Shown here: positions 1 through 7,928 of the stretch, one piece after another
Position numbering within the stretch: the first letter of the stretch is position 1
Layout: the number at the start of each line of letters is the position of its first letter
NCBI RefSeq assembly: GCF_902499175.1
Contig: NZ_CABVQC010000018.1
Location: forward strand, 58,916-122,915
Length of the DNA: 64,000 bases
From: Burkholderia aenigmatica
Lineage (GTDB): Bacteria > Pseudomonadota > Gammaproteobacteria > Burkholderiales > Burkholderiaceae
Direction: 5' to 3'
Notes under the pieces: model-generated
Database searches by the model: none
Seen by the model: the letters and a program-made list of their open reading frames with translations, nothing else
Told to the model about the DNA's origin: nothing
Program-made: the position numbers and the translations under genes

Positions 1-1
1 C

Positions 2-181
2 GCGGAACAGACGCGCATGCTGCTCGAGCAATGGCACGCGCAGCGCGACGTCGCGGCTGCGGCGCCTGAATCCGGCCCGAAGCGCGGGCAGGGTGCGGCG
101 GCGAAACGCACGGTGAAGGCGAAGGCGCCAGCACCTGCCGCGAAAAGCCCCCGGCGTGTGAACAAACCCGCCGCGCGCTGA
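2..181 (+). CDS. C-terminal end of an unrecognised protein (5' end outside window)
   Basis: Reading frame 2 is open from the window edge to a TGA at 179-181 and encodes the last 59 residues of a protein. The tail is rich in Ala, Lys, Pro and Arg (repeated AK, KAKAP and AAKS stretches), resembling the disordered basic tails of many Burkholderia proteins. An amphipathic stretch (TRMLLEQWHAQRD) precedes it. There is not enough sequence to name a family. It is convergent with the mechanosensitive channel gene, whose stop lies only 27 bases away. Confidence 0.6.
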   Translation, partial: AEQTRMLLEQWHAQRDVAAAAPESGPKRGQGAAAKRTVKAKAPAPAAKSPRRVNKPAAR

Positions 182-208
182 ACGCGGCGTGTCGTCACCC
201 CCGGCCGG

Positions 209-2656
209 TCAATTCGGCTTGCGCGCGGGTTCGGCCGGCGACGGCGGCCGGGCCGTCGCTTCGACGGCATGGCCGTTGTTGCCGTTGCTGTCGTTTTCGC
301 CATCGACGACCGGCCGCGATCCGTCCGCGTACGCGACGACGCTGCGCTGCGGATTGGCGATCCGGATGCCGCGTTCGCGGAACGTCTCCGCGATCCGCCG
401 GTTGAATTCACGCTGCACGCTCCAGCGCGTCGAGTCCGTGCATTGCATCTGTCCGGCCAGCGCGAGCGTTGCGCCGTCGACCTGATCGATACCCCAGTAG
501 CTGAAGTCCGACAGGATGCCGTCGCGGTATTTCGGATCGTCGCGCAACGCGGCGCCGATCTCCTTCAGCGTCGCGATCGCGCGATCGATATCCTCGCCGT
601 AGGCAATGCTGATCTTGACGGCCGCGTTGCCGAGCCCGCGATTCGTGTTGTTGACGGTGGTCACCGAGCTGAACGGGATCGTGTACAGCGACCCGTCGCC
701 GGCCCGCAGTCGCACGGTGCGGATCGACAGGTACTCGACCGTGCCCGACACGCCGGCGAGCGTGACCCAGTCGCCGACCTGCATCGCGTTTTCCATCAGC
801 AGGAAGATCCCGGTGATGAAATCCTGCACGAGCTTCTGTGAGCCGAAGCCGAGCGCGACGCCGAAGATGCTGGCGCCGGCAAGCAGCGGGCCGACGTTCA
901 CGCCGAGCTGGCTGAGGCCCGTCAGCACGACGACGAGCGCGATCATCACGAACAGCAGCGAGCGCAGCATCGGCAGCAGCGTGCGCAGCCGCGCCGCGCG
1001 CATGAGATTGCCTTCGCGCGTCCATCGTTGCAGCCGGCGCTCGATCGCGATGTTCGCGGCTTCCCACACGATGAGCGCGACGATGGCCGCAATCGCGATC
1101 GTCACCAGTGCCGACGCAAGCCGGTGGCCGATCGTGCCGGTTTCGAACGCGCGGAAGATCGGTACGCCCCAGATCTGCAGCAGCAGCGCGACGGTCACGA
1201 TGCCGATCGCGCCCGACAGGATCTGGCGTAGCAGCGGGTAGTAGCGGTACGCGTGCGCATGGACGAGCGTGCGGTCTTCGTCGCGGCCCTGGAACAGCCG
1301 CGCGAGCGCACCGAACACGACGATCGACACCATCCGCATGCCGATCATCACGGCGATCGAGCGGCCGCCGAGCGTGATCAACACGCGGTAGCCGTTGTGG
1401 ACGTCGAGCGCCCACACGAACCACAACGCCATCACGATGAATACCGACACGGGCGCCCATGCGTCCGCGAGCGCGTTGCCGATCATCGCGAACGACGGAC
1501 GGTCCTCGCCGGCCGCGCGGATCCGCGCCGCGACGGGCCGGCGGCACTGCAGGATCAGCGCCGAGACCATCAAGTGCCCGACGAGTGCGACGGCTTTCAG
1601 CAGCGCGAGGTGACCGGCGTCGCTCAGACCGAAGTTCGCGGCGACTTCGACCGCTGCCGTGCAGGCGCCGACGACGATCGCGATTCGCGCGATCGAGCGT
1701 TGGGCGAAGTCGGCCCACGCGTCGCTGATATGCAGCAGCCGCAATTGCCGTGCATCGGGCTGGAAGCACAGCCGGCTGACGATCGTGACGAGGCGGCAGA
1801 TCACGTAGATGTCGATCAGTGCTTCGAGCGCGGATTCGATCGGGCCGCCGGCATCGCCGATCGCCGACATCGTCAGGCTCGCGACGCCGACGAACACGAG
1901 CAGCGGCACCGCGCGCAGCGCAAGGCTGACGAGCGCGCGCGGCATTCGGTACAGCAGCGTGGTGTGGCGACGTGCGTGGCCACGGCCTTCCGACGAGGCG
2001 GGCGCGGCGTCGGGGGTGTCCGGCGGCGCGTCGTCGTCGTCGGGCGTGGCGGATTCGACGGTAACGGACTCGGGCGCGGTGCGGCGCGACGTGTCGGCGC
2101 GCCGTGCGGCCACTGCGGCCAGCGCACGTCGCAACAGCCGCTTCGCGAACCATTCGACCAGGAGCGCGGGCACGAGCACGGCGATGATGATCCAGAGCGC
2201 GTGCGCGAGATCCGCGCGTGCGTCGGCGCGCACCAGCCGGTCATGCCACCAGCTTCCGACCGAGCCGACATCGAGCAGCGAGCGCAGCGATTCCTTCAGC
2301 GCATCGCCGATTTCGGTGGTCCAGCGCGATCCCTGCCGGACCAGCATCGAAGCGAGCCCGTTCGACGTGAGCGCGGCCGGGGCCGCGGCAGCCGACGCGC
2401 CGCTGGCCGCAGCCGCATCGCTTGCCGGGACCGCGGGCGCGGCAAGCGCGCCGACGGCCGCGATCGCACGCAGTGTCGTTTCGACCTGCGCGCGATCGCG
2501 CGGATTCTCGAGCACATTGAGTGCCTGCTGCGCCTGTTGCGGCGTCAGCGCGGGCGCGGTGCCGGAAGCGGCCGACGCGGCGGCCGGGGCGGGCATGGCC
2601 GCGTGGGCGGCCGAGACGACGGCGGCAAGCAGCCAGCCGAGGAGGAAATGTCGCAT
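209..2656 (-). CDS. MscS-family mechanosensitive ion channel, large form
   Basis: 815-residue inner-membrane channel that should open under membrane tension to release solutes during osmotic downshock. Residues 1-19 form a signal peptide, followed by an Ala-rich periplasmic segment and many hydrophobic helices. The MscS pore and beta domain start near residue 590: the Gly/Ala-rich TM3 motif GVALGFGSQKLVQDF is at about 599-613, followed by QVGDWV and the typical FSSVTTVNNTNRG. The length and long N-terminal membrane region resemble E. coli YbiO rather than the short MscS. The C-terminal 40 residues are polar and probably disordered. It is a single gene with its own upstream region. Family assignment is firm; the conductance class is not. 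Confidence 0.92.
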   Translation of the reverse strand: MRHFLLGWLLAAVVSAAHAAMPAPAAASAASGTAPALTPQQAQQALNVLENPRDRAQVETTLRAIAAVGALAAPAVPASDAAAASGASAAAAPAALTSNGLASMLVRQGSRWTTEIGDALKESLRSLLDVGSVGSWWHDRLVRADARADLAHALWIIIAVLVPALLVEWFAKRLLRRALAAVAARRADTSRRTAPESVTVESATPDDDDAPPDTPDAAPASSEGRGHARRHTTLLYRMPRALVSLALRAVPLLVFVGVASLTMSAIGDAGGPIESALEALIDIYVICRLVTIVSRLCFQPDARQLRLLHISDAWADFAQRSIARIAIVVGACTAAVEVAANFGLSDAGHLALLKAVALVGHLMVSALILQCRRPVAARIRAAGEDRPSFAMIGNALADAWAPVSVFIVMALWFVWALDVHNGYRVLITLGGRSIAVMIGMRMVSIVVFGALARLFQGRDEDRTLVHAHAYRYYPLLRQILSGAIGIVTVALLLQIWGVPIFRAFETGTIGHRLASALVTIAIAAIVALIVWEAANIAIERRLQRWTREGNLMRAARLRTLLPMLRSLLFVMIALVVVLTGLSQLGVNVGPLLAGASIFGVALGFGSQKLVQDFITGIFLLMENAMQVGDWVTLAGVSGTVEYLSIRTVRLRAGDGSLYTIPFSSVTTVNNTNRGLGNAAVKISIAYGEDIDRAIATLKEIGAALRDDPKYRDGILSDFSYWGIDQVDGATLALAGQMQCTDSTRWSVQREFNRRIAETFRERGIRIANPQRSVVAYADGSRPVVDGENDSNGNNGHAVEATARPPSPAEPARKPN

Positions 2657-2959
2657 GGAGTTGGCATGCGGGCGCGCATCGGCGCGCGGCCCGCCGGGCT
2701 GAACGATGGACGGAAGTTAACATGATCGCGAGCGGAACCGAATAGTTCCGTCGACAATCATTCGAATCGGGCATACACGACGCGCTGCGGGCGATTGCGG
2801 CGCATTTGCGCAGTCATGTGTCTGACGTGGACTGTAGGCAGTCAGACAGGTGGGAGCGTTTCAAGTACCGAAATGTAGGGCGTTTGTAATGCCCGCGTGT
2901 CGGTAACGGCGAGCGACGCACCCGTCGCATCGAAATAATTAATCTGGAATCCTGCTGAA
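2657..2959. other. 303-base intergenic region upstream of the channel gene
   Basis: It lies between the start of the MscS-type gene and the stop of the LLM oxidoreductase gene, both on the minus strand. No convincing gene is present. It should hold the channel promoter. The only clear structure is the inverted repeat at 2819-2848, listed separately. Confidence 0.5.
2819..2848. promoter_or_regulatory. 8-bp inverted repeat upstream of MscS-type gene
   Basis: TGTCTGAC (2819-2826) and GTCAGACA (2841-2848) are perfect inverted repeats around a 14-base spacer. No T-run follows on either strand, so an operator or a 5' leader hairpin of the channel transcript is more likely than a terminator. The function is inferred only from symmetry. 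Confidence 0.35.
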
Positions 2960-3919
2960 TCATGCGTGCCCGTCGTGAAAAGCCGGCAGAACGTGCTCTG
3001 CGATTTCTTCGATGACTTCGCGCACGGGCCGGTCCGAACCCGGATTCAGCGTGACGTGATGCGTGCCCGCCGCGCGCATGTCCTGCAGGATGTCGATCAA
3101 TGCGCGGCGTCCGGTTGCATAGCCGAGCGGCAAGGCGGCGGCCGGCGCATCGGGATCCGCGGCGAGGTCGAGCCGCATCGACACGCCGAATGCGCGAAAG
3201 GCCGGCGACGCGAGCCGGTCGACCGCCGCGCGCCACATCGAATAGCGTGCGCGCTGCGTGTCCGGATCGCGGTGGTACGTCATCCAGCCGATCGAGTGAC
3301 GCGCGATCCAGTCGACGCTTTGCCCGCCCGAGCCGACTGCCAGCATCGGTACCGCGTCGGCGCCGCGCGGCAGCAGCGTGAATTCCGGCGCATCGGGCGG
3401 CGCTTCATCGGGGAGGACGCGCGATGGCACGCCGAGCGCGGCCGCGACGACGTCCCAGTGCGCGCGGTAGCGGTCGCGCCGCGTCTCCGCATCGACGCCG
3501 AACGCCGCATATTCGGGCGGCCGATCGCCGGAACCGAGCCCGAGGATGAAGCGTCCGCCCGACAGCGTCGCGACCGACAGCGCGCCTTTCGCGATATGCA
3601 GCGGATGACGCAGCGGCAGCACGATCGCGCCGCTGGCGAGCGCGATCCGGCGCGTGCGTGACGCCAGTGCGCCGAGCAGGACCCACGGGTCGAGGTGGCC
3701 GACCGGATCGGGGTAGTCGGCGCTGTTCAGCGGCACGTCGCGAATCCACAGCGCGCGAAAGCCGAGCGTGTCGGCCAGTGCCGCGAGTTCGAGCTGCTCG
3801 TCGAAGTCGGCGACGATATGGCCAGTGCGAAGCAATGGAAGCGTGAGGCCGATCGACAACCGTCCGTCCGAAAAGACGCGATGCGCGACATCGGGTTGGG
3901 CGGGGGCGGGCGTGGTCAT
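2960..3919 (-). CDS. LLM-class flavin-dependent oxidoreductase (luciferase-like)
   Basis: 319-residue protein of the bacterial luciferase-like F420/FMN TIM-barrel family. Supporting segments are the N-terminal SIGLTLPLLRTGHIVADFDEQ, the LWIRDVPL region, and GGRFILGLGSGDRPPEYAAFG, which matches the conserved GRxxLGxGxG nucleotide-binding turn. The start was chosen at 3919 because AAGGA lies six bases upstream; an ATG eight codons earlier (3943) has no such site. The protein is likely cytoplasmic and oxidises or desulfonates an unknown small substrate with FMNH2. It stands alone, so the substrate cannot be inferred. Confidence 0.85.
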   Translation of the reverse strand: MTTPAPAQPDVAHRVFSDGRLSIGLTLPLLRTGHIVADFDEQLELAALADTLGFRALWIRDVPLNSADYPDPVGHLDPWVLLGALASRTRRIALASGAIVLPLRHPLHIAKGALSVATLSGGRFILGLGSGDRPPEYAAFGVDAETRRDRYRAHWDVVAAALGVPSRVLPDEAPPDAPEFTLLPRGADAVPMLAVGSGGQSVDWIARHSIGWMTYHRDPDTQRARYSMWRAAVDRLASPAFRAFGVSMRLDLAADPDAPAAALPLGYATGRRALIDILQDMRAAGTHHVTLNPGSDRPVREVIEEIAEHVLPAFHDGHA

Positions 3920-4100
3920 GGGGAATCCTTGGCGGCGGTGCAAAGCGAACGCGCGATGTGGCGTGTCCGAATGCTAGCGTGTTTGCACGCCGGCTGTGCG
4001 GCATGGCAGGCTGACCGGTTGGTGTCGAGACGACGGGGGCCATGCGGGCCGCGGGCCGGGCATAATCGGTGCCTTCCGTCATTGAAAACAACGAATCCGG

Positions 4101-4499
4101 ATGAACGTCCTTCAACACACGATGATCGGTTTGGCGGCGAGCGCGATGCTCTTCGCGGTTGCATCCGATGCGCTCGCGGACGACGCGGAGCGCGCCGCTA
4201 TCTGCAAGACCGCCGAGGAAACGAGCTACACGGCCGATATCCGCAATTGCCTCCGGCTGAAATACGAAGCGGCCGACCAGCGGTTGAATGCCGTCTACAA
4301 GGCGAAGATGGCGAACCTGGATGAGCCGGGCAAGGCGAGGTTGCGCCACGACGAGCGCCGCTGGCTCAAGGCGCGGGATGCCGCTTGCGCCGAATCGCGG
4401 CAGCCCGATGCAGGCGGCACGCTCGGGCTGGTGGAGGTCGACGACTGCTTCGTCGACGAAACCGAGCGTCGCGTGAAGGTGATCGAAGCCTTTCGTTGA
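4101..4499 (+). CDS. Exported LprI-like protein (DUF1311)
   Basis: 132 residues with an N-terminal signal peptide (hydrophobic about 8-20, cleavage near ALADD). The mature part carries the DUF1311/LprI pattern: a Cys followed by a Lys-rich amphipathic helix, LNAVYKAKMANLDEPGKARLR, then a WLKARDAAC motif and a C-terminal Cys. Four Cys in the mature part suggest two disulfides. Members of this family include LprI of Mycobacterium, reported as a lysozyme inhibitor, but most are uncharacterised. Periplasmic location is likely; lysozyme inhibition here is inference. Confidence 0.8.
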   Translation: MNVLQHTMIGLAASAMLFAVASDALADDAERAAICKTAEETSYTADIRNCLRLKYEAADQRLNAVYKAKMANLDEPGKARLRHDERRWLKARDAACAESRQPDAGGTLGLVEVDDCFVDETERRVKVIEAFR

Positions 4500-4509
4500 G
4501 GTGTGTCGA

Positions 4510-4540
4510 GGTGGCGCGCCGGCCCCGGCGCTATGCCACC
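4510..4540. terminator. GC-rich hairpin between convergent genes
   Basis: GGTGGC pairs with GCCACC, and inside it GCGCCGG pairs with CCGGCGC around a two-base loop. It sits between the convergent LprI-like and GNAT genes and overlaps the GNAT stop codon. There is no U-run, so it may act as a bidirectional weak or Rho-assisted end. Confidence 0.45.
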
Positions 4541-5262
4541 CGCAGTGTCGTGCCGCGCAGCGTGAGGCCAAGGCGCGACGCCACGCGTTGTGACGCGAGG
4601 TTGTCGCTGTCGGTGCTGTAGAACAGCGTGCGCGTTTGAAGCGACGGCAGCCGCGACCACGCGGCGGTTACCGCCGCCGCGAGGCCGCGCCCCCGAAACG
4701 CGGGGGCCGTCGCAAGACCGAGTTCGGCACCGACGTCAGAGAGCCGCGCGGCGAATGCGACCGATGCGACCTCTCCGTCTACGATGGCGGCGCACCACGG
4801 CGCCCACAAATCGGCGACGCTCCGAAACCCGATCGAGCACAGGCCTTCGGGCATCCCGCGAGTGGACAGCGCATGCAGCAGATGCCGGCCTGCGTCGCTG
4901 TCGCCATCGATCAGCGCGACGCGCGCGTCGGTGTCGAAACCGAGTGCGTGCGGCAGCGCGTAGACGAAGCCGATGTTCCAGTGCGAAACAGGCGCGAGCC
5001 GCGCGAGATAGCGTTCGAGATGCGCGGGGGGCGTGCGATCCGCCAACAGCGGTTCGCTGTCGGCCAGGCGCGCGAGTTCGTCCGCGACAGCGGTGGGCAC
5101 GTCGGCGCGTACGCCGGCCAGGTTGCCATCCGCGCATCGGCCGAGCCAGAAGCGCGGCCCGGATGAGCAGTCGGGATCGTTCTCGCGTTCGATCCGACGA
5201 TCCGGATGCAGGCGGAACAGCGTGCGGTAGTCGATATCCAGCCAGTCGTGTGTGTCAGGCAT
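4531..5262 (-). CDS. GNAT-family N-acetyltransferase
   Basis: 243 residues. The C-terminal half holds the acetyl-CoA fold: VASVAFAARLSDVGAELGLAT forms strand beta4, followed by the signature FRGRGLAAAV (the R/Q-x-x-G-x-G/A pyrophosphate loop) and a C-terminal strand with YSTDSDNLASQRVASRLGL, the usual N-x-x-S-x-x-V end of the domain. The N-terminal 110 residues are family-specific and probably define the acceptor, which cannot be named. It is monocistronic and convergent with the LprI-like gene. Confidence 0.82.
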   Translation of the reverse strand: MPDTHDWLDIDYRTLFRLHPDRRIERENDPDCSSGPRFWLGRCADGNLAGVRADVPTAVADELARLADSEPLLADRTPPAHLERYLARLAPVSHWNIGFVYALPHALGFDTDARVALIDGDSDAGRHLLHALSTRGMPEGLCSIGFRSVADLWAPWCAAIVDGEVASVAFAARLSDVGAELGLATAPAFRGRGLAAAVTAAWSRLPSLQTRTLFYSTDSDNLASQRVASRLGLTLRGTTLRVA

Positions 5263-5681
5263 GCGTCGGGTAGGAGGCTCCGGTCAGGTGGCGGCGAGCT
5301 GCGCGAGGAATGCCAGGACGGGCCTGCGCGTCCATTCGTGCGCGCGCCGCACTGTGGGGCGATTGTAAGCAGATCGACGATCGCGCGCAGATGCAACGCC
5401 GTGACGTCGGCACCGGCCGGCCCGGCGTGACGGCCTGCCCGGCCGACGGCTGCCGATCCGGCAGGCGTTTCAGTTTCGAAACGTTCGCGCTGCTTGTCGG
5501 TGCGCGATTCGCGTCGCTGGCCCCGTTTCGGCCCGCGCGGCCTTGTGGCATGAAGCATGGTGCGCTCCTTGCATATCTGTGCAGGCCGTGAGCGCGGTCG
5601 CGGACGCAGTCGGTCCGGCAATCGCTTCAGTGGGTCGGACGTATCGGAGACGGGGACAAGAGAATGAAAACAGACCGAATC

Positions 5682-5698
5682 GCAACATGTCATGTTGC
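5682..5698. promoter_or_regulatory. Perfect 17-base palindrome
   Basis: GCAACATG-T-CATGTTGC is perfectly symmetric, and a further half-site (AACATG) follows at 5699-5704. Its AT content is well above that of the surrounding DNA. It looks like a dimeric regulator site, but the regulated transcript is unclear: it is 420 bases upstream of the GNAT gene and 600 bases upstream of the sirtuin gene. Confidence 0.4.
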
Positions 5699-6103
5699 AA
5701 ACATGAATCGCCGACCTGCCGGGTTGTTCGCTTCGCCGTTTTTCGAGGCGACGTGAGCGCGCGGCTTTCCGTTCCATCCGAGCAATCGGGTTCGTTCTGA
5801 ACGACGACGTGCAGGTGTGACGCACGAGGCCGACTGGTGCCGGTCGGCCGTCGGGGATGAACCGTGAATGCCTGTGGATGGCCCGGCCCGGATCCCGGAT
5901 CGTCATGCAGCCGCGCACAACGCGAGTCGTCGCGCGGCGTAGGCGTGTGCGCGCCGTGCATCGCGTCGGCGCGACGGGTCCGAACCGGATCGCACCGGAA
6001 AGCCGGCAGCGCATCGATGCATTCGGCATCGCGGAACACAGGGTGTCCAGGGGAAGCGTTCGCCGGCCGTAGCAGGGCGGGCGCCGCGAAATTGTGCTGT
6101 CAG

Positions 6104-6173
6104 TTGATCCACTACCCCGATGGATCAATTGTTGAAGCGCCCATCGCCAAGTGGCGGATGGGCGTCTTTTTTT
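6104..6173 (+). ncRNA. Candidate 3' end of a small RNA (hairpin plus intrinsic terminator)
   Basis: A perfect 8-bp hairpin, TTGATCCA/TGGATCAA with a 9-base loop (6104-6128), is followed nine bases later by the terminator at 6137-6173. A stem-loop, a short single-stranded A/U-rich linker and a terminator with a U-rich tail is the usual 3' architecture of Hfq-binding sRNAs. No upstream coding sequence ends here, so the terminator needs a transcript of its own. The 5' end and promoter are not identifiable by eye. Confidence 0.35.
6137..6173 (+). terminator. Intrinsic terminator upstream of sirtuin gene
   Basis: GCGCCCATCGCC and GGCGGATGGGCG pair with one bulged base around an AAGT loop, followed by TCTTTTTTT. 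It is a strong Rho-independent terminator on the plus strand, 124 bases before the sirtuin ATG and with no gene immediately upstream on that strand. Confidence 0.75.
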
Positions 6174-6296
6174 GTGCGCCGGTTTGCGACGCGAGCCATC
6201 GGCTCGATCGCGCGGCGTTCTGTATCATGTGCTGGCGTGCCTGGCCGCCCGTGCGGGCGCACGGTTTGCCGGCGCGCCCGATCACGCGTTGCCAAC

Positions 6297-7193
6297 ATGA
6301 ACGACAAAGCCCTGCACGACTCTTCAACCGCCGACGTTGACCCGGCCGCGCTCGATGCGCTGCACACGTTCGTCGAGCGTCATCCGCGCCTGCTGGTGTT
6401 GACCGGCGCGGGCATCAGTACCGACTCCGGTATTCCCGGCTATCGCGACCGCAATGGTCAATGGATGCGCTCGCCGCCGATCCAGCTCCACGAATTCCTC
6501 GGCTCCGATGCCGCGCGGCGGCGCTACTGGGCCCGCAGCATGATCGGCTGGCCCGTCGTCGGCCGCGCGCAGCCGAACGGGTCGCACGTCGCGCTGGCGC
6601 GGCTCGGCGGCGCGGGGCGGATCGAGCGTCTTGTCACGCAGAACGTCGACGGCCTGCACCAGCGCGCGGGCAGTGGCGACGTGATCGAGCTGCACGGCGG
6701 CATCGACGGCGTCACGTGCCTCGGCTGCGGCGCGCATCATGCACGCGCGACGATCCAGGTCATGCTCGAGGCCGACAATCCCGATCTGCTGGGCGCGGAA
6801 GCCGAGCCGGCCGCGGATGGCGACGCGCATCTCGAATGGGCCGCGCTCGACACGTTCCGCATCCCGGCGTGCCCCGCGTGCGGCGGGCTGCTGAAGCCGG
6901 CGGTCGTGTTCTTCGGCGAAAACGTGCCGCGCGAGCGCGTGGCGCTCGCGTCGCAGGCGCTCGACGCGGCCGATGCGCTGCTCGTCGTCGGCTCGTCGCT
7001 GATGGTGTATTCCGGCTACCGCTTCTGCGTGTGGGCGCAGGCGCAGAACAAGCCGGTCGCCGCGCTCAATCTCGGCCATACGCGTGCCGATCCGATACTG
7101 ACGCTGAAGGTCGAGGCGCGCTGCGCACCCGCGCTCGACGCGCTGACTGCGCGACTGGGCCTCGCGGGCCACGCACCGGAGCAGGCATCGTGA
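6297..7193 (+). CDS. Sirtuin-type NAD-dependent protein deacylase (class II-like)
   Basis: 298 residues. It removes acyl groups from lysines using NAD+. Visible motifs are the NAD loop [17 protein letters not shown] (about 36-51), [12 protein letters not shown] (114-125), the catalytic His133 in ELHGG, and the structural zinc site C141-x2-C144 and C192-x2-C195, then FFGENVP and [15 protein letters not shown] in place of IPDFR points to the SIRT4-like class II. The start at 6297 gives a protein beginning just before the Rossmann fold; the longer frame would run through the terminator at 6137-6173. No clear Shine-Dalgarno is visible. It overlaps the next gene by four bases. Confidence 0.92.
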   Translation: MNDKALHDSSTADVDPAALDALHTFVERHPRLLVLTGAGISTDSGIPGYRDRNGQWMRSPPIQLHEFLGSDAARRRYWARSMIGWPVVGRAQPNGSHVALARLGGAGRIERLVTQNVDGLHQRAGSGDVIELHGGIDGVTCLGCGAHHARATIQVMLEADNPDLLGAEAEPAADGDAHLEWAALDTFRIPACPACGGLLKPAVVFFGENVPRERVALASQALDAADALLVVGSSLMVYSGYRFCVWAQAQNKPVAALNLGHTRADPILTLKVEARCAPALDALTARLGLAGHAPEQAS

Positions 7194-7831
7194 CCGGCCC
7201 GACCGCTTCGCCCGATCCGTCCGCGCGGCTGTCGGCGCCGGCGGCCGAACGCAATCGCGGGCCGATCCTCGACGTGTTGCGCCGCGTGCTGCCGGCGAGC
7301 GGCCGCGTGCTCGAAATCGCGAGCGGCACGGGGCAGCACGCAGTCCACTTCGCGCAGGCGCTGCCGGGCCTGCACTGGCAGCCGAGCGATCCCGATGCGC
7401 AGGCGCGGCGCTCGATCGCCGCGTGGGTTGCCCATGCGGGCCTCGCCAACGTTGCCGGGCCGCTGGCGTTCGACGTGCGCGACGCGTCGTGGCCGGTCGG
7501 CGCGCTCGATGCAATCGTCTGCATCAACATGATTCACATCTCGCCGTGGGCCTGCACCGACGCGCTGTTCGCGGGCGCGTCGCGCCTGCTGCGGCCGGGC
7601 GGCGTGCTGTTCCTGTACGGGCCGTACCGCCGCGAGGGCCGGCATACGGCGCCGTCGAACGAAGCGTTCGACCTGCAGTTGCGCAGCCGCGACCCGTCGT
7701 GGGGCGTGCGCGATCTCGAGACGGTCGTCGCGCTCGGCCTCGATCGCGGGCTCGACTGCATCGAGGTGGTGGAGATGCCGGCGAACAACCTGAGCGTCGT
7801 GTTCCGGCGGCTGCCGCACGCGGAGCAATGA
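7190..7831 (+). CDS. DUF938 class I SAM-dependent methyltransferase
   Basis: 213 residues from a GTG start that overlaps the sirtuin stop (GTGA), implying translational coupling. Motif I is VLEIASGTGQHAVHFA (about 40-55), followed by the acidic PSDPD and the later NMIHISPW, which is characteristic of DUF938 (UPF0585/METTL26) proteins. The substrate is not known for the family. The coupling to a sirtuin suggests co-expression but does not reveal the target. A terminator follows at 7881. Confidence 0.85.
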   Translation: MTGPTASPDPSARLSAPAAERNRGPILDVLRRVLPASGRVLEIASGTGQHAVHFAQALPGLHWQPSDPDAQARRSIAAWVAHAGLANVAGPLAFDVRDASWPVGALDAIVCINMIHISPWACTDALFAGASRLLRPGGVLFLYGPYRREGRHTAPSNEAFDLQLRSRDPSWGVRDLETVVALGLDRGLDCIEVVEMPANNLSVVFRRLPHAEQ

Positions 7832-7880
7832 CACGGAAGCGCGCATCGCCGCCGGGTTTCCACTATCCTTTCGCCTGTGC

Positions 7881-7913
7881 GCGCGACCCGGCTCGGGTCG
7901 CGCCCCGTTTTTT
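7881..7913 (+). terminator. Intrinsic terminator or attenuator directly before gnd
   Basis: GCGCGACCC (7881-7889) pairs perfectly with GGGTCGCGC (7895-7903), followed within five bases by TTTTTT (7908-7913). The gnd Shine-Dalgarno GGAGA starts two bases after the T-run. It ends the sirtuin/methyltransferase transcript, but a gnd transcript starting upstream would also carry it, so it could attenuate gnd. Confidence 0.75.
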
Positions 7914-7928
7914 CCGGAGAATTGACTA

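Larger units (their letters stand above)
5263..6296. other. 1-kb gene-poor region
   Basis: No reading frame here looks like a real protein; the long open frames on both strands have Arg/His/Pro-rich composition typical of antisense or out-of-frame GC-rich DNA. It does hold discrete signals: a Shine-Dalgarno-like AAGGAG before an ATG on the minus strand (5558), a 17-base perfect palindrome (5682-5698), and a hairpin plus intrinsic terminator (6104-6173). The region may contain a small RNA and the promoters of the flanking genes. Confidence 0.5.

Noticed and set aside
1253..2725. Long open frames antisense to the mechanosensitive channel gene
   Set aside because: Arg/His/Asp-rich composition and full overlap with a clear gene on the other strand; typical mirror frame of high-GC coding DNA.
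4911..6128. Long minus-strand frame that could suggest a frameshifted fusion with the GNAT gene
   Set aside because: The overlap with the acetyltransferase is in a different frame and its translation has no domain. The GNAT gene itself is complete.
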